Positions 13,001 to 25,500 of a DNA stretch of 64,000 bases are shown piece by piece. A program made the translations under genes and the position numbers. Numbering within the stretch: position 1 is the first letter of the stretch; every line of letters starts with the position of its first letter. This stretch comes from Chondrosia reniformis. Its lineage: Eukaryota > Porifera > Demospongiae > Chondrillida > Chondrillidae. The DNA lies in contig OX359191.1 of NCBI GenBank assembly GCA_947172415.1, forward strand, positions 868,001 to 932,000. Direction: 5' to 3'. Under the pieces are notes generated by a model. It was not told the DNA's origin. It worked only from the letters and a program-made list of their open reading frames with translations, and searched no databases.

Positions 13001-13286
13001 GTACACACAAAATAACCACTACCATAAACGCAAATTCTTGAGTTTCGTTTCTACATTCTTCTGTTGTAGTTCCGCTTGGTGCTTGTTCCAAGGATTTGAA
13101 GCGGATGGAGGCACCGGACTACCTGTTACAACAGAAAAGGAGACGAATGAAAAGAAAAACAATTTAAATAAAGCTTAAGAGTTTAATTTGACCTGTTAAT
13201 GGTCTTTAGAGAACTTTACACTTACCAGAAGTTGTAGCTGCAGCTGATAATTGCAGTTTCTTGCCTTTGATATGAAAGGCAGCCAT
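3616..13286 (-). CDS. SFI1-type centrin-binding repeat protein, about 25 exons
   Basis: Start ATG at 13286; first exon 13226-13286 ends in GTAAGT and joins in phase to an exon from 13122 (encoding NPWNKHQAELQQKN). Short exons then each carry a tryptophan-centred helical repeat, for example near 11.82-12.02 kb (LWSKCWSSWRDYIERRRRK, VVWDGWVLFRHL), 11.5 (MWQWWREALEEKRQEK), 11.3 (CFEGWRVFMEQRRE), 10.95 (FLSLWYKRMMRAAEL), 10.2 (HWRRWMFQLE), 8.83 (CFNGWKKFHEMQ), 8.2, 7.95 (FLKWRSHWRLVRLR), 7.8, 7.5, 7.1, 6.8, 5.9-6.05, 5.1 and 4.55-4.63 (CVQHWRKWAKARS). A long low-complexity exon (about 4016-4480) and two small exons lead to the TGA at 3616-3618. Such spaced Trp/Leu repeats bind centrins in SFI1 at centrosomes and basal bodies; CCDC191-like proteins are an alternative. 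The exon list is incomplete around 12.7, 9.8 and 4.8 kb. Confidence 0.8.
5225..5320 (+). repeat. Dispersed repeat family R1, diverged copy
   Basis: Contains CACTGATGAAGGGTGG and a following ACAGCTGTCTG block, then the GGTTTAGTTC segment shared with the better copy at 6175-6415. Lies in an intron of the SFI1-like gene. Confidence 0.7.
6175..6415 (+). repeat. Dispersed repeat family R1, near-complete copy
   Basis: About 240 bp: a left part with CTGATGAAGGGTGGAATTCC and GAAACGGCTGTCTGACCC, an A/G-rich middle, then a right part with CATCCAAAGCTCTCTTCAGG and AGGCATAGCATGTAGG. The same order recurs at 61.3 kb and, in pieces, elsewhere. No reading frame is evident; it behaves like a short non-autonomous element. 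Confidence 0.85.
8600..8770 (-). repeat. Dispersed repeat family R1, reverse copy
   Basis: Reverse-orientation copy with the TATAGGGAACTAAACCT block, the pyrimidine-rich middle and a degraded CATCATCAGTGGTATTC end. Intronic. Confidence 0.75.
9104..9225. repeat. Foldback element, family F2
   Basis: Arms 9104-9124 and 9205-9225 are inverted 21-bp repeats with two mismatches (shared piece GGTTCATCTTA). The centre contains TTTTGACCCTGAGGGTCTTA, related to the centres of the foldbacks at 58.2 and 61.1 kb. Non-autonomous MITE-like. Confidence 0.75.
9264..9754 (+). repeat. 21-bp minisatellite, about 23 copies
   Basis: Unit tatggaggcacgtacattatg-type, 21 bp, with variants acgtac/acatat/acgtat and, near the right end, ggag to gaga. 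Because 21 is a multiple of three and the unit lacks stops in several frames, long open frames arise on both strands; they are not genes. It lies in an SFI1-like intron. Confidence 0.97.
11700..11735. repeat. G/C-rich perfect hairpin
   Basis: Seventeen-base arms (gaggggggcagggggca and its complement) separated by AA, at the end of a G-rich stretch from about 11615. The same strand could also form a G-quadruplex. It is probably the terminus of a decayed mobile element, lying in an SFI1-like intron. Confidence 0.85.
12137..12434 (+). repeat. 19-bp minisatellite, about 16 copies
   Basis: Unit ccaaagatggtggacggag, 19 bp, so the frame rotates every copy and 57 bp (three units) gives a 19-residue pseudo-repeat in all frames. 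It lies in an intron between two SFI1-repeat exons. Confidence 0.95.
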
Positions 13287-13509
13287 TTTGTGTAGAACTT
13301 TGATCTAACGAAGATAGGCTAGCTTAAAGACTTTGCGTATGTAAAGGGACTAACTGTCGATTTACTGTCTCCAAAGTCCTCTTACCATAAATTCTTACAT
13401 TTAGGGCCACAGACACGTACACCAGGGACACAAAACGGTATCTAAAAGCCATTCCCGTTTGTCCGTTTTCTAAAAGTCGGCAATCGGCTTGTACCAATAG
13501 CCTCGGAGG
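13287..13509. promoter_or_regulatory. Divergent promoter between the SFI1-like gene and SCYL2
   Basis: Only 223 bp separate the two start codons, which face away from each other. The stretch is more CpG-bearing than the surroundings and shows no clear TATA box. Both genes are likely to start transcription here. Confidence 0.7.
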
Positions 13510-16500
13510 ATGTCCTTATTTGATAAGCTCAAAGCTGCAGTTAAAGGCAACGCAGTCATTAAGGAATACCACCTCGACCATCAGATTGGTAGCTATGGCC
13601 CTGGTCTGCTCTGGAGGGTGTACCACGGGACGAAACGGAGCACCAACAAGGTATAGTAGAATGGGCGTTTCACTTATAATCTCTCCATCTCTCCTTTAGA
13701 GACGTGTTCACATAGTATAATAGGAGTTAAAAAGGATATTTGGATTAATTACAGTCATACAGTTTTAATATTATACGTGTCCAATTAATCATGACATATG
13801 TGGATATAGATTTAATTCTTGGTATTACACTATGTAATTGTAAAACACGACTATATGTCAGGTATTGAGAATATACATTTAAAGTTATTTTCCCTATTGA
13901 AATAATTGTTATATTAGTACAATCTGTATGTAGCAGCAGTTCACTGTAATGTACTGTCCATATACCTACGTAGTTACTACATATAAGTGTATGTTTGTTT
14001 TATAGTTGGTTATGTATATAAATGGTAATGAAATGTAAGCAATCTCTATCAAGTGACTAAAGTCATCAACTGGTGTGGAGATCGAAGTCCCATTAAAAAA
14101 CAACCAGTAATCACTTTTAAGAGGGCATAAATGATTCTAATAGCTCTTTTAATTCTTTCATAGCTCTTGCACAACCTTTTCATGTAACAAAGTGAAGTGT
14201 GTAAACAGAAAGTGAATGCAGTATACTATGTATACATAGTTGTAAAGCAATCAAGAAGATTCTTTAATGATGTGCATATGAATTACTTAAAATTGTACTT
14301 GTAAAATGTACTTTATATTCCCTTGTTATAGCCTGTGTCTGTGTTTGTATTGGATAAGAAGTGTTCTGCAATTGAGAAGTTGTCTAAACGAGAGAAGGAG
14401 ATGTTGATGGAAGCACTGAAGCTTGGACCAGCCCAGTTGTCTCGACTAAGGCATCCGAGATTACTGACGGTGGATCATCCCCTGGAAGAGTCCAAGTAAG
14501 TGACCGGAATATACCCCCATGAATGGACCAGTGAAGAAGAAGAAGGAGAAAACTCTTGTATCCTCATCCAAAGCTCTCACTAGGCTTAGTTCCCTGTAGA
14601 ACTTTACTCTAAAGTAGATGTAGCATGTAAGATAATGGTGTGTTAGATTATTCATATCTTATCCTATTTTTGACATCTTATATGTGTCGTATCCATCTCT
14701 GAGTGTCTGTGATTGGACTATCTTGTCATATGTCAGGTGATGTATGTAGATTGTGGCAGATGTTTTCTAGATATTACGTACTTCAATGATTAATTCAGAT
14801 ATTGGGTATTACTATTTTGAGAATTTTTCATTAATTTTTTACGTATGTATTTGTGCAAACATAAGTATACATAAATGTGAACGTGAACAATTAGTCTTCA
14901 CCTCCTACGTATGTATGTGTGTGTTCATAATTGTGCTTCTGTTATCTGCATACGTATAGCGATGTTTTGGCCTTCACCACTGAACCAGTGGTAGGATGCC
15001 TGGCTAATGTCCTTGGTAACCACAAGAACTTTGCTGGATCGGTTCCCTTTGAGATAAAGGTAACAGCTTTAGAGATTATATTAGCAGAATGTCCATTATA
15101 TTAACTTTACTATACCTTTCTTTTAGGACATGAAACTGAGTGAATTAGAAATAAAGTATGGTATATTACAGGTAAGTATATATTACAGGTAAGTATGTGA
15201 GAGGGTTGTCAACTCCCAATTTCTACCACCCATCTCCCGTCTCTTGACTTTTAACAGGATTACAATTTGTCTACAGCTAATTAATTACATGCATGTGAAA
15301 CTTGTGGTTTACATTATCACTTTGATTATTCATATGCTATGAGGTATTAGAGGACCATCTTTTTGATTTAAATGTAATGCAGTTAACATGAAATGAAATA
15401 ATTCACACATGATGACAAACTGTTAAGTGTTCATATTAGTAGGTGTTACATACGTACGTATGTTGAGGAAAATCTTTAAGTCTTTATTTCTAATGTACGT
15501 ACGTATGTACGTATATTGTCCAGGGTTTTAATATCCACTGGTAAGGTCAAAGGCTGTATAATGACTGGACTTTGGCACTAGTCCACTTTCTGATGCTGTT
15601 GAATGTACTTTGTGATCATTAGTGTCTTTCTTTGTTGTTAGCGGTCTTACCATGTTAATATTCTCGTACCTCTGTGTCTCATACTGAGGATTATGTGTGG
15701 TTGATGGCTCGCTGTACTCTACAACACTAGTCTTGTACTAGTTGATATATTTGTCTCATTCTCTGTGCACTGATGATGCGTGTTAGCCATCAAGGATTTC
15801 AGCTTTCTTGATTTCCGCCGATATTGGTGGATGGCTATTCCAAATAAGGCGATGCTAATTACAGTGATTATAAGGAATGCAGAGCAAAGACCAATGAGTG
15901 ATATTGTTATAATATTGAATACACCTGCTTCAGCTGGCAAACCGTTGGCAGTAGTGCAGTTAATGGCTGCTTCTGTAGGTGTGACATCACTACCTTAATA
16001 ATAATGAAGGCAAAGATTATAGTACATACATACAATGTAATTCTAACATAAAAATACATTTTCTTATTTTGGTAAATGTTGAAAGATATATGGCAACATA
16101 ATAAAAACAGAAATTTACAGTTTCAAGTTTTAAATTCATTTCCATTTTTAATTTATTCATTCATAGAGGTCATATTCTCTTATACAACAAGTAACTTAAG
16201 GCATTTGACAATATTACACTGTTTTTACTTTAATAACTGCTTCAATTATAATCATCCTAGCTTATTTTGGTAAAATATCAACTTGTGATGTATATTTATT
16301 TATTTAGATAGATGTTTATACACTAGCTACTATATAGACGTACGTACCATATGCAGTAGCTGTACTGATAATTAAATCAGTTGTGGTAGCTCCTTTCAGT
16401 GATGTCATCTCTAGGAATATTATGAACACCAAGCTGATCAACCAAGAATCTCAATTTGTCTGAAGGACTGACAAGAAGTTGTTCTTGTAATTTAGTAGAC

Positions 16501-19500
16501 TAGCTTACTAAAGTATTTTTAATAGTAGTCCTGATTGTTTATATAATATTTAAAACCCTGCCCACATTCAGTTATATAGTTAAGGTTAAAAATAATATTA
16601 CGTACTCCTGTACCCCAATTGTACCACAAATATTATATAGTGGCTGATGGATTAGCCTTTAGTTTCGCAAGCTTGTTTTTTTATTTCTTCCATCTGATGA
16701 CAGCTGCTATCAATGCAAAGCATGTGATAAGCCAAGCTACAGTAGAGCAGTCGTCAGTGCTCCAAAAATAATTGTCTGAGTATGTTCATTTCTTGTAGAA
16801 TTGGATGTGATGTTCTGGGATTCATGATAAGGTCTTACAATTGATATGTATGTTCAATAGTGTATGAGAAGAAAGTCGTCGCTAATACATACGTATATTA
16901 GTGTGACCTATGAAAGATTGTCATTACTAAATATACGGTAGATATCCCTTGCTTTTGGATTGGTATATTCATGACACCCACTGCTTAATCTTTTATTGTA
17001 TAAAGCTATACAGTATGACCTGCCTGGTCAAGTATCTTTATTCCCTACACAAGTAGTACCTACTCTTGAACCTTAAATAGAAAACTTACCTGCCAAGGCA
17101 GATGATATTAGAAGAAGAGAGACTGTGATTGTCCACCTAACCTAAATATTGTAGGCTTCTGTGTACAACTTTCCTTAATAATAATATTTTAATTCTGATA
17201 AAGCTTAAAATTACAATGTATATACTCTCCTATTCAGCTACCCTCACTCCAAGTGGGAGAGTGAGTGTCTGTGTTGGGGACAGTGTTCGGAATAATGAGA
17301 CTCAGCCACACAATTTTTTACAGAAATGAACGTATAATTTATTATTATGAACGTATAATTTATGAACGCATATTATTATTATGAATGCAACAAACAACCC
17401 TTATCATTTTAACTTCCTTAAATACACATTTGACTGTGTTATTGGCTGGGAGTCTGCAATTGGCAATGTTATCAGGTTGTTATTCGTTTTATTGCATTCT
17501 GTAGTAATCTGACAGCTGAGTAAGTTAGGAAGCTACTAGTATTGTTACTGTAAGCAAGACTAACCATGCATACATGTTAAAATAGTTACAGTACACTAAA
17601 AATCCTTTTTAAAATTTGGCTTAGTGGAGCGGAAGAAAGGAAAAAACTTCATCCAAAGCTCTCTCCAGGTTTAGTTCCCTATAGGCTTTTTTACAGAGTA
17701 TATGGGCATAGCATGTAGGAAAATAGTGTATTAGATTTTTTATTTGTACTGTATGCATACGTATGTGTTGTGTATGTAAATGTACGTATGCTATACTTAA
17801 GCAGTACAGCTTTCAGTGTAACAAAGCTATATAGCTAAATTGCTTGTATTCTACCATTCAGTACTGTGATCTTTAATTTCATAACCTACACTATGCAACT
17901 GCTCAAAATTGACTTAATACACTTGCCATTCTTGTATATAAGAAAGATTAGCTATAAGCATCATCATCTATTATAATTACTATCCTGCATGTGGACCAGA
18001 TACTAGAGCATGCAGATTGTTATCCTAATGTACGTATATACATACATGCTTGTGGACCAGATACTAGAGCATGCAGATTGTTATCCTAATGTACGTATAT
18101 ACATGCTTGTGTACATATGAGGTGTATACGTAACGTATTGTTAAAACTAGACTAGTTGTTTGCTTAGAAAGGTTCTGCAATTATTATGATGTGTTTAAAG
18201 TGATACAAAAATGAAACCTGTTTTTTTAAATTGTTAATGTACTACAAAACCTTATTGTGCAGTTAGTTGAATCTTGTAAATTTCTTGCTAATGTCCGGAA
18301 GTTGAAAGACTTTGATATTCATGAGAGGAAGTAACACTCATAGCCGTGTAAGGGTCTGAAGCTTTCCTAGCTTTGCTTGTTGAAATATTATCATAATCTG
18401 CAGGAAATTCCTCATATGCAGAAGATTCTCTTGCTGTGATATTGTCATATGTATCACTTTCTCCTTCTGAGCCATGTTCTTGTGCATCTGATGGTTCATT
18501 AATTCTATAAGTACTCCTAAATATTGGCAAATTTGTCTCGTTCTCTCTGCATCGACTGCCTCTGGTTGCTTTGATGACTTGTAGCTCTGTTGATTTCAGG
18601 CAGTACTTGTAGATTACTATTCCAAATAAGGTCGTGCTAATTATAGTAGTCACAAGTAGTGCAGCAGAAATCACAGCAAGTGATATTACAGCGCTAGTGT
18701 TACCCGAATCTGGATCTGTTGTAAAATATAACATTATGATTTGTGGCAATTACTTACAATTGCAGTGATCAAAATGCTATTTTGGATTTAGTTAAACTCT
18801 TAATAGGGATAAAATACACAAGTTAAAATGTTATTATTTCTCCACATGTTTGAAAAATGTTACATGTGTATATCAGGTTTGCTTCCCTATAGGCTTTTTA
18901 TTACAGAGTAGGCATAGCATGTGGGATAATGATTATTCATGCTGCTACTATATCGAAAGATGTGTTTAGTGATTTGGTAGCTGGCAGTTGGGAGGAAGGA
19001 ACCACTCTTACACTGAATGGGGGGCTCTTAATAATACACTAAGTTTTGTTTTAAGTGGGCTGGGGATCTCTTTGGAAATGTGTTCATATTTGAAGCTCTT
19101 GAACAACTTACTGTTCTGAGATGACGGTATAATGATTGTTACCATCATGTCTCCACATCGATATTCTCCATTACTAATGGATCCTTCATTCTTCAATACA
19201 AGTGTAGCCCTCGTTCCATTGGTTATCTGATGGACACTTGAACTGCTGTCTACTGATACAGTCTCCCAGGTAGCTCCACTTTGGTACTGGAAGCTTGCAT
19301 TACCGCTGGTAACAGTGCAGTTAATGGCTCCCTCGCCTCCTCCAGGAGGTGTGATATCACAGAATTGGACAGTCATGTTAGGGGTGATTGTTCTACCATA
19401 GCTCTCCAGGACATCCTTAGCTGAAAAGTAAATGGTAGAACCTGTGCTAATCTTAAGTATGGTGATACGTATATACAATACAGTAGCGCACTATTGTAGC

Positions 19501-22500
19501 TACTGTACATGTTCTGATTGTATACGCTTGTAAAGTACTGACTATGATTAACGCATAATGGCATAGTTGATAGAATATTATATGGTGGTATGGTGGTTTG
19601 CAGCGGTACTTTTAGAAAATGGAAGGTTGCTATAAATTAGCGTGCTCTCACTATGTTCTTCCAAAGCATTTCGAAACAATAGTTTGCCTATCCGCTATAA
19701 TAGTTAGACGATGATCTACAACTGCTTAACCGAGGCTACAATTTTGTTGGTGCATACGCGAGCATTATTGTCAAAGAATTATCGGAAGTACGTAGCTTGT
19801 AATCTTGAGTACGCTATTTAATGCAACTTTCGCCCAGTTGAAATCGCACAAAAAACAACACTAGAGAGACCGAACAGAGTGAAAAAACTATTGACTGCTT
19901 TTGAAGCTATGTATACATGTAGGGAACGGAAGTGTTTTCTCGTACCATCCCTACTACTAGTTAGAGGGATATAGCTACAACTGCACTCTATCTATGAAAT
20001 CGATATAATCCCGCGTTACGAAATCAGCTACACTATATTGTGGTTGGAGGGAGTTTTATATTTCAGTGGATAATAGTAATGTTCTAAAATAGTCTCTTTT
20101 TAATATACATTTACATTCTTTAAGTGTATATGATTAGAGTTTCAGGGTGAACTTACAGGTTGAAATTGTTGTACTGAGAAATAGAACTGTTGCTATCCTG
20201 AGCGCTAACATCACCGGTATGGTCTTACCAGCCAACTGTGAACCAGAGCCTCCTAGTATTTACGGATCATTTGGTTCTTCACAGTATATATGTGTATATA
20301 GAAGTCCTACTAGCCTCTGCATATTTAATTACAGTAAGGGATCAAAGATGTTACATTTTTAAACTGGTTATTTCATTCCAATTGCCAAGGTAAATGAGTA
20401 GCCCTTAGTTTAGTTATTGTTAAAAAGGTTGTCTGTAAATTGTCATTAAACTGTTTAGTGAACTGTAATTTTAGTGACTTATATGAGTACATGTCAATGT
20501 TTTTGTGCACAACCTGTTAATTGGTTTACGCATTATTGTATCATTTGGGAATTTTTATCTTCTATGAAGTGCTGTGTACTATATACGTATATACAGCTAC
20601 GTATCTGCAGTCTCCATACATTATAAGTTGTAATTAAAATTTATGTGTACACAATTATGAGCATTGAGAGTGTTCTTTAACTTTAATGTAGCGGAAAATG
20701 TGACTGCTTGTTTGTGTTTGATTAATTTTTGTATTCCCAATTTTCAGTATTAAATTTGATATTTCACTGTGTCATTTGTTCCTTGTATTTCTGCATATTC
20801 ATCCTCACTAGCCGAGTTACCAGTCAAATCAGTGAGGCTACAGTAAATATCAGCATCTTCATTGATAGGTTGCTGGTGGTCCTTTATGCCAGTATCAACT
20901 TTCTTATTCTTCCTAGAGTTGCCATCTCCACTGTACATATTGGACTTGGTGATTGAAGGGTTTCCCCCCAAAGCTATGCTGTTATCATTATTGGCTGATG
21001 TATTATCTTGTAGTTTGGCAAGTTTCTTGTTTGTTTGTTTCAGGCAGATAACAGCTACTACTAGTGCAGCAGATGTGATAAGCCATGCCATCAGGGCTAA
21101 GGTCCCTACTGCCATAATAATTTCTTTAGAGTTGTCACTGCCTGTTAGATCTATAGAGAAGAATCAGAAGCACTCACTTCATCTAATAGAGTATTATGAA
21201 TAGGGATTTGAGAAAGGGATCTAGTTATATGCCTGTAATACTGTGCATGTAATTTAAATCACCATTTCATTGGTGATTATCAAGCAGTACTATACGTATA
21301 TACATTGTTATGTGAGTATATATTATACGTATACTATGGTTATGTACGTACATATACGTACGTGGGTATATACCATGCAGACATTAAAAAATGGACATAG
21401 TGAAGGATTGCAGAAAACCTGAAATGTGTATCTGTTAGTCAGCTTGTATTTAATGAGTGCATTGTGCACTCTATCCTTCAGTGTCTATATATAGTACATG
21501 TATAGTATATAGTATAGTATATAGTATATAGTATAGTATATAGTATAGTATAGTATACGTATAGTATAGTATATACAGTGCAAGTTACAATATATAGTAT
21601 AGTATATAGTATAGTATATAGTATAGTATATAGTATAGGATTTGTTTCCACTAACCAGCAAACTGAACATATTGATATGAGAAGGATGATAATCTTTGAA
21701 GGTTTTTGTCTTTGAGGTTTTCAGCTCCCATTCTGAACTGGTAAACACCGGATGTGAGTCCTTTTAAATTATAGTGAAGATCCTTGATATTTCTAATAGT
21801 GACAGTAGAATTGGCAGTGCCAAGCCGTTTATAGGTGATGAAATAATCTATTTCTCCTCTGGGAAACTTTGATGGCATCCAATTTAATTGTATTGTATTT
21901 TGCATGACACCTACAACTCTAACACTTCTTGGAGGCTCTGGATCTAAAAGACATATCACATAAATACAGTAAATAAAATTCTAGGAAATAGAAGATAAGT
22001 TCTTCTGGAAAAATTTGTATGCTCACTCCACACTTCATAGGGCAAGGTGTTGGCTCTGCTAAACACTTGCTGGTCATGTGATCATTACACTCACCAAGAT
22101 CTCTCTCCAGTTTACTTAGAAATCATAGATTTTACATATAGATTTAGCATTTTAATCAACTCAAAATCTACCACTACAAAGTGTTTACTTACCTCTCTCT
22201 AATGTGGATGAATAACACACTTCAGCAGGTACTGAACTGAGTGTCTTGTTAGCTATAGAGTATGCCCATACTCTTATCCTATACCTTCCACCATACTGTA
22301 CTATTATTCCATCAATAATTCTACTATTCCTGGTGGCATATCGGATTGTTACTGCAATATTACTTAACAAATCAAGTCTGCTATATTCCAAAATATATTT
22401 GCAATCACTGGCACAATCATGAAACTCTGACCCCAGTGTGACAGACAACTTTTTGCTTTGAAGTCCCTTTAGTGTAATGTTTTGTATAGTTGGGGATGCT

Positions 22501-25500
22501 AATCTCACTAGGTAGTAGATTATAAGAAGTCCCTATCATCTCAATAGTGTGACACATTGATTTGATTAATATGCACTGAGGTTCATAGTTTGAATATAGT
22601 TAAATATAGTTAAATATAGTTAAATACAGTTTACATTCTTTACGTATTTCTTCAATATTTAGAGATTTGAAGCATTAAAGTAATTCTTACATATAGTGAG
22701 CCTTACCTCCACTAGGTTGCAATACTATATATATTGCCATGTTTCTACATCGATATTCTCCATTATTAATGGATTCTTCATTCCTCAATACAAGTGTAGC
22801 CCTCGTTCCATTGGTTATCTGATGGACACTTGAATTGTTGTCTACTGATACAGTCACCCAGGTAGCTCCACTCAGGTACTGGAAGCTTGCATTACCACTG
22901 GTAACAGTGCAGTTAATGGCTCCCTCGTCTCCTCCAGGAGGTGTGATATCACTGAAGGAGGTGATAGCCATGCTAGGCCTGATCAATCTACCATAACTCT
23001 CCATGATATGCTGAGCTGAACAATAATGTGGAAAGAATTCTATATCATCCAAAGCTCTATAGGTTTACCTTAGTAAATTGTTCTAGGAGAACAGTCTATT
23101 CCAAGTACTAGTATTTATTCCTATCAACCTTGATCGGTGTCAACTATGCCTTTATGGTGTATTATTCGTTACCAATTGCAAGGAATGTACAGTATCCCTG
23201 TTGTATATTCACATGCATACATCCAGCAAGTATAACTAGACATATACTTATATATTGCCATATGTTAATTAACCTCCTTATATAATATATATAACTAAAC
23301 CTGAAGAGAGCTTTGGATGAAGATACAGGAGTCTTTTTCCTTTTTTTTCCTTCCTTTCATCTTCTCCATGCACTAGGTCACACTACAAGTTACCCCCATG
23401 GCCAAATAAGGATGTTTGTGTTCAAAAATGTTCTTTAATTATTTTGAGAGCTTTATATAGTGATTAAAAAGTAAATACTCCTCAGTATATTTTGTTTACG
23501 TACCAAGAACTCGAAGCTTAAAGGCCACCGTGTGTCTAACTGTTTCAAAGGCAATGTTACAAGTGTAGATTCCTTTGTCTTGTTCTGAGAGAATGTTGAT
23601 GACAAGTGTGTCATTGTAGGTCTTACTGCGCTGGTTCATCCCCTCCCCAATGTCACATGGTCCGTTAGGACAGGTCCATTGGAACACTATTTGTACTGCT
23701 GATGGTATACCAGCTGTCCTGCATACCAGTATTGCTGTGCTGCCATAATTCAATATACTGTCATTTGAAATTGAAGTATCTTTATTCCTGTAGTATGCAT
23801 CAATAGTTGTATCTACTATATAAAGGAATAAATATATGTACGTATATCAAACTATACATTATATATACCTTGTGAAATAGTAATTGCATGTGACTATGAT
23901 AAATACCTCATTTGGTAATGTACAGTAGAATGTGTGTTGAAACGAAATATCTTTCCTTGTACGTATATATTCATTATTAAACTGGGAAATTTGTTTAATT
24001 AGGAAATTAAAGATCCGACTATGCAGAATTATATGTACATACATGTAATGGTGCCAACTAGTTACTGTAGTCTATACACATCTCTATCTCTTCACACATT
24101 GAGACTAAACTTGTAGCAAATGTTTTCCACTTTTTAATATATACGTACACATGTGGAAAGCATTGTAAAATCACTGTTACATGCGGATGAGGAGAACTCA
24201 ACTACACTATTCCAACTGGGTATAAATATTACTCTAAGTACTTGGTTTGAACTGGCTGAGGTTTCTTCCTGCCTGCTGACTAGTAGAAGTTAAAAGAATT
24301 TTTAAGGTTTTTTGAGTGGCAAGAAGTGGTCCTGCCAAAACTGGACCAGTCATACTGCTGCCTTTCCTCCTGGTCTAGAAGGGCAGCCCTTATAGGAGTT
24401 TAGCAGCTTAGAAGCTGATCTACAGGACTTGATACCATTTACCTTCAAAAATACTTACTTGCAAAGGTGGATGGTCCTAAAAAAGTAAAGAATATAGTTT
24501 TCCACAAGATATTCATATCTGAAGTTAAGGCTTCGTTATTCACTAAGTCTATTCTTGTAAGATGTCAATACATGTATACCTACGTATTTATACTGTATAG
24601 GCACACAGAAATGTATATATTTCCTGAATTTAAAAAGAGTATTATCAGAAGCATTAACTGTCTAATGGTGTTAATGTCCTTAAAAATTACTTACACTATA
24701 TGAGTCCATAAGATGTAGTATGGTTGCCATTAGATGGATTTATGATCTTTTTTACTGATTATATGATACAATCTCTTACTACGCAGATATCACAGGGTCT
24801 TGCCTTTGTACACAATGAGGCTAACCTATTGCATGGTTGCCTAGCACCTGAGTGTATATTCATCAGTTCAAGTGGACACTGGAAACTGGCTGGCTTTGAG
24901 TTTTCTCTCTCGCTTGGTGACAGTTCTGAACTTCAGGTAGGACCCACCCTTAGATAGGCCTGCCCTTGCGCAAGATAAGCCTGCCCTTGCGCAAGATAGG
25001 CCTGCCCTTGCGTAAGATAAGCCTGCCCTTGCGTAAGATAGGCCTGCCCTTGTTATGGAAATAAATGTGTAATTAAGGCAAATGTTGTAATTGTTTTACA
25101 GGTCAGAGCTAGAGATTCCAAATTGAATTCTTTGTGTCAGCCTTCCCTGAACTTTATTGCCCCAGAATACATCCTCACCAAACTGGCCTCGAGGTGTAGT
25201 GACGTCTTCTCCTTTGCCATGCTGATTTGTGCCTCCTTCAACCACGGAAGGCCACTATATGATCATCGTGGTAATCTGTCTGAGTATAACAGGAATATTG
25301 AATGGGTTGGTGACACACTTGATTTAAAGAGTTCTCTTTGAATTAAAATATTTACCGGTATATAGTTCATGTCTTTTACCTACGTATATAATGTGTGTAT
25401 GCGTGTGTGAAAACTCTTGTGTTGCTAGGATACCCATTCCAGTGTGCTTCTCTTGTGTTGCTAGGATACCCATTCCAGTGTGCTTCTGTTGCTAGGATAC

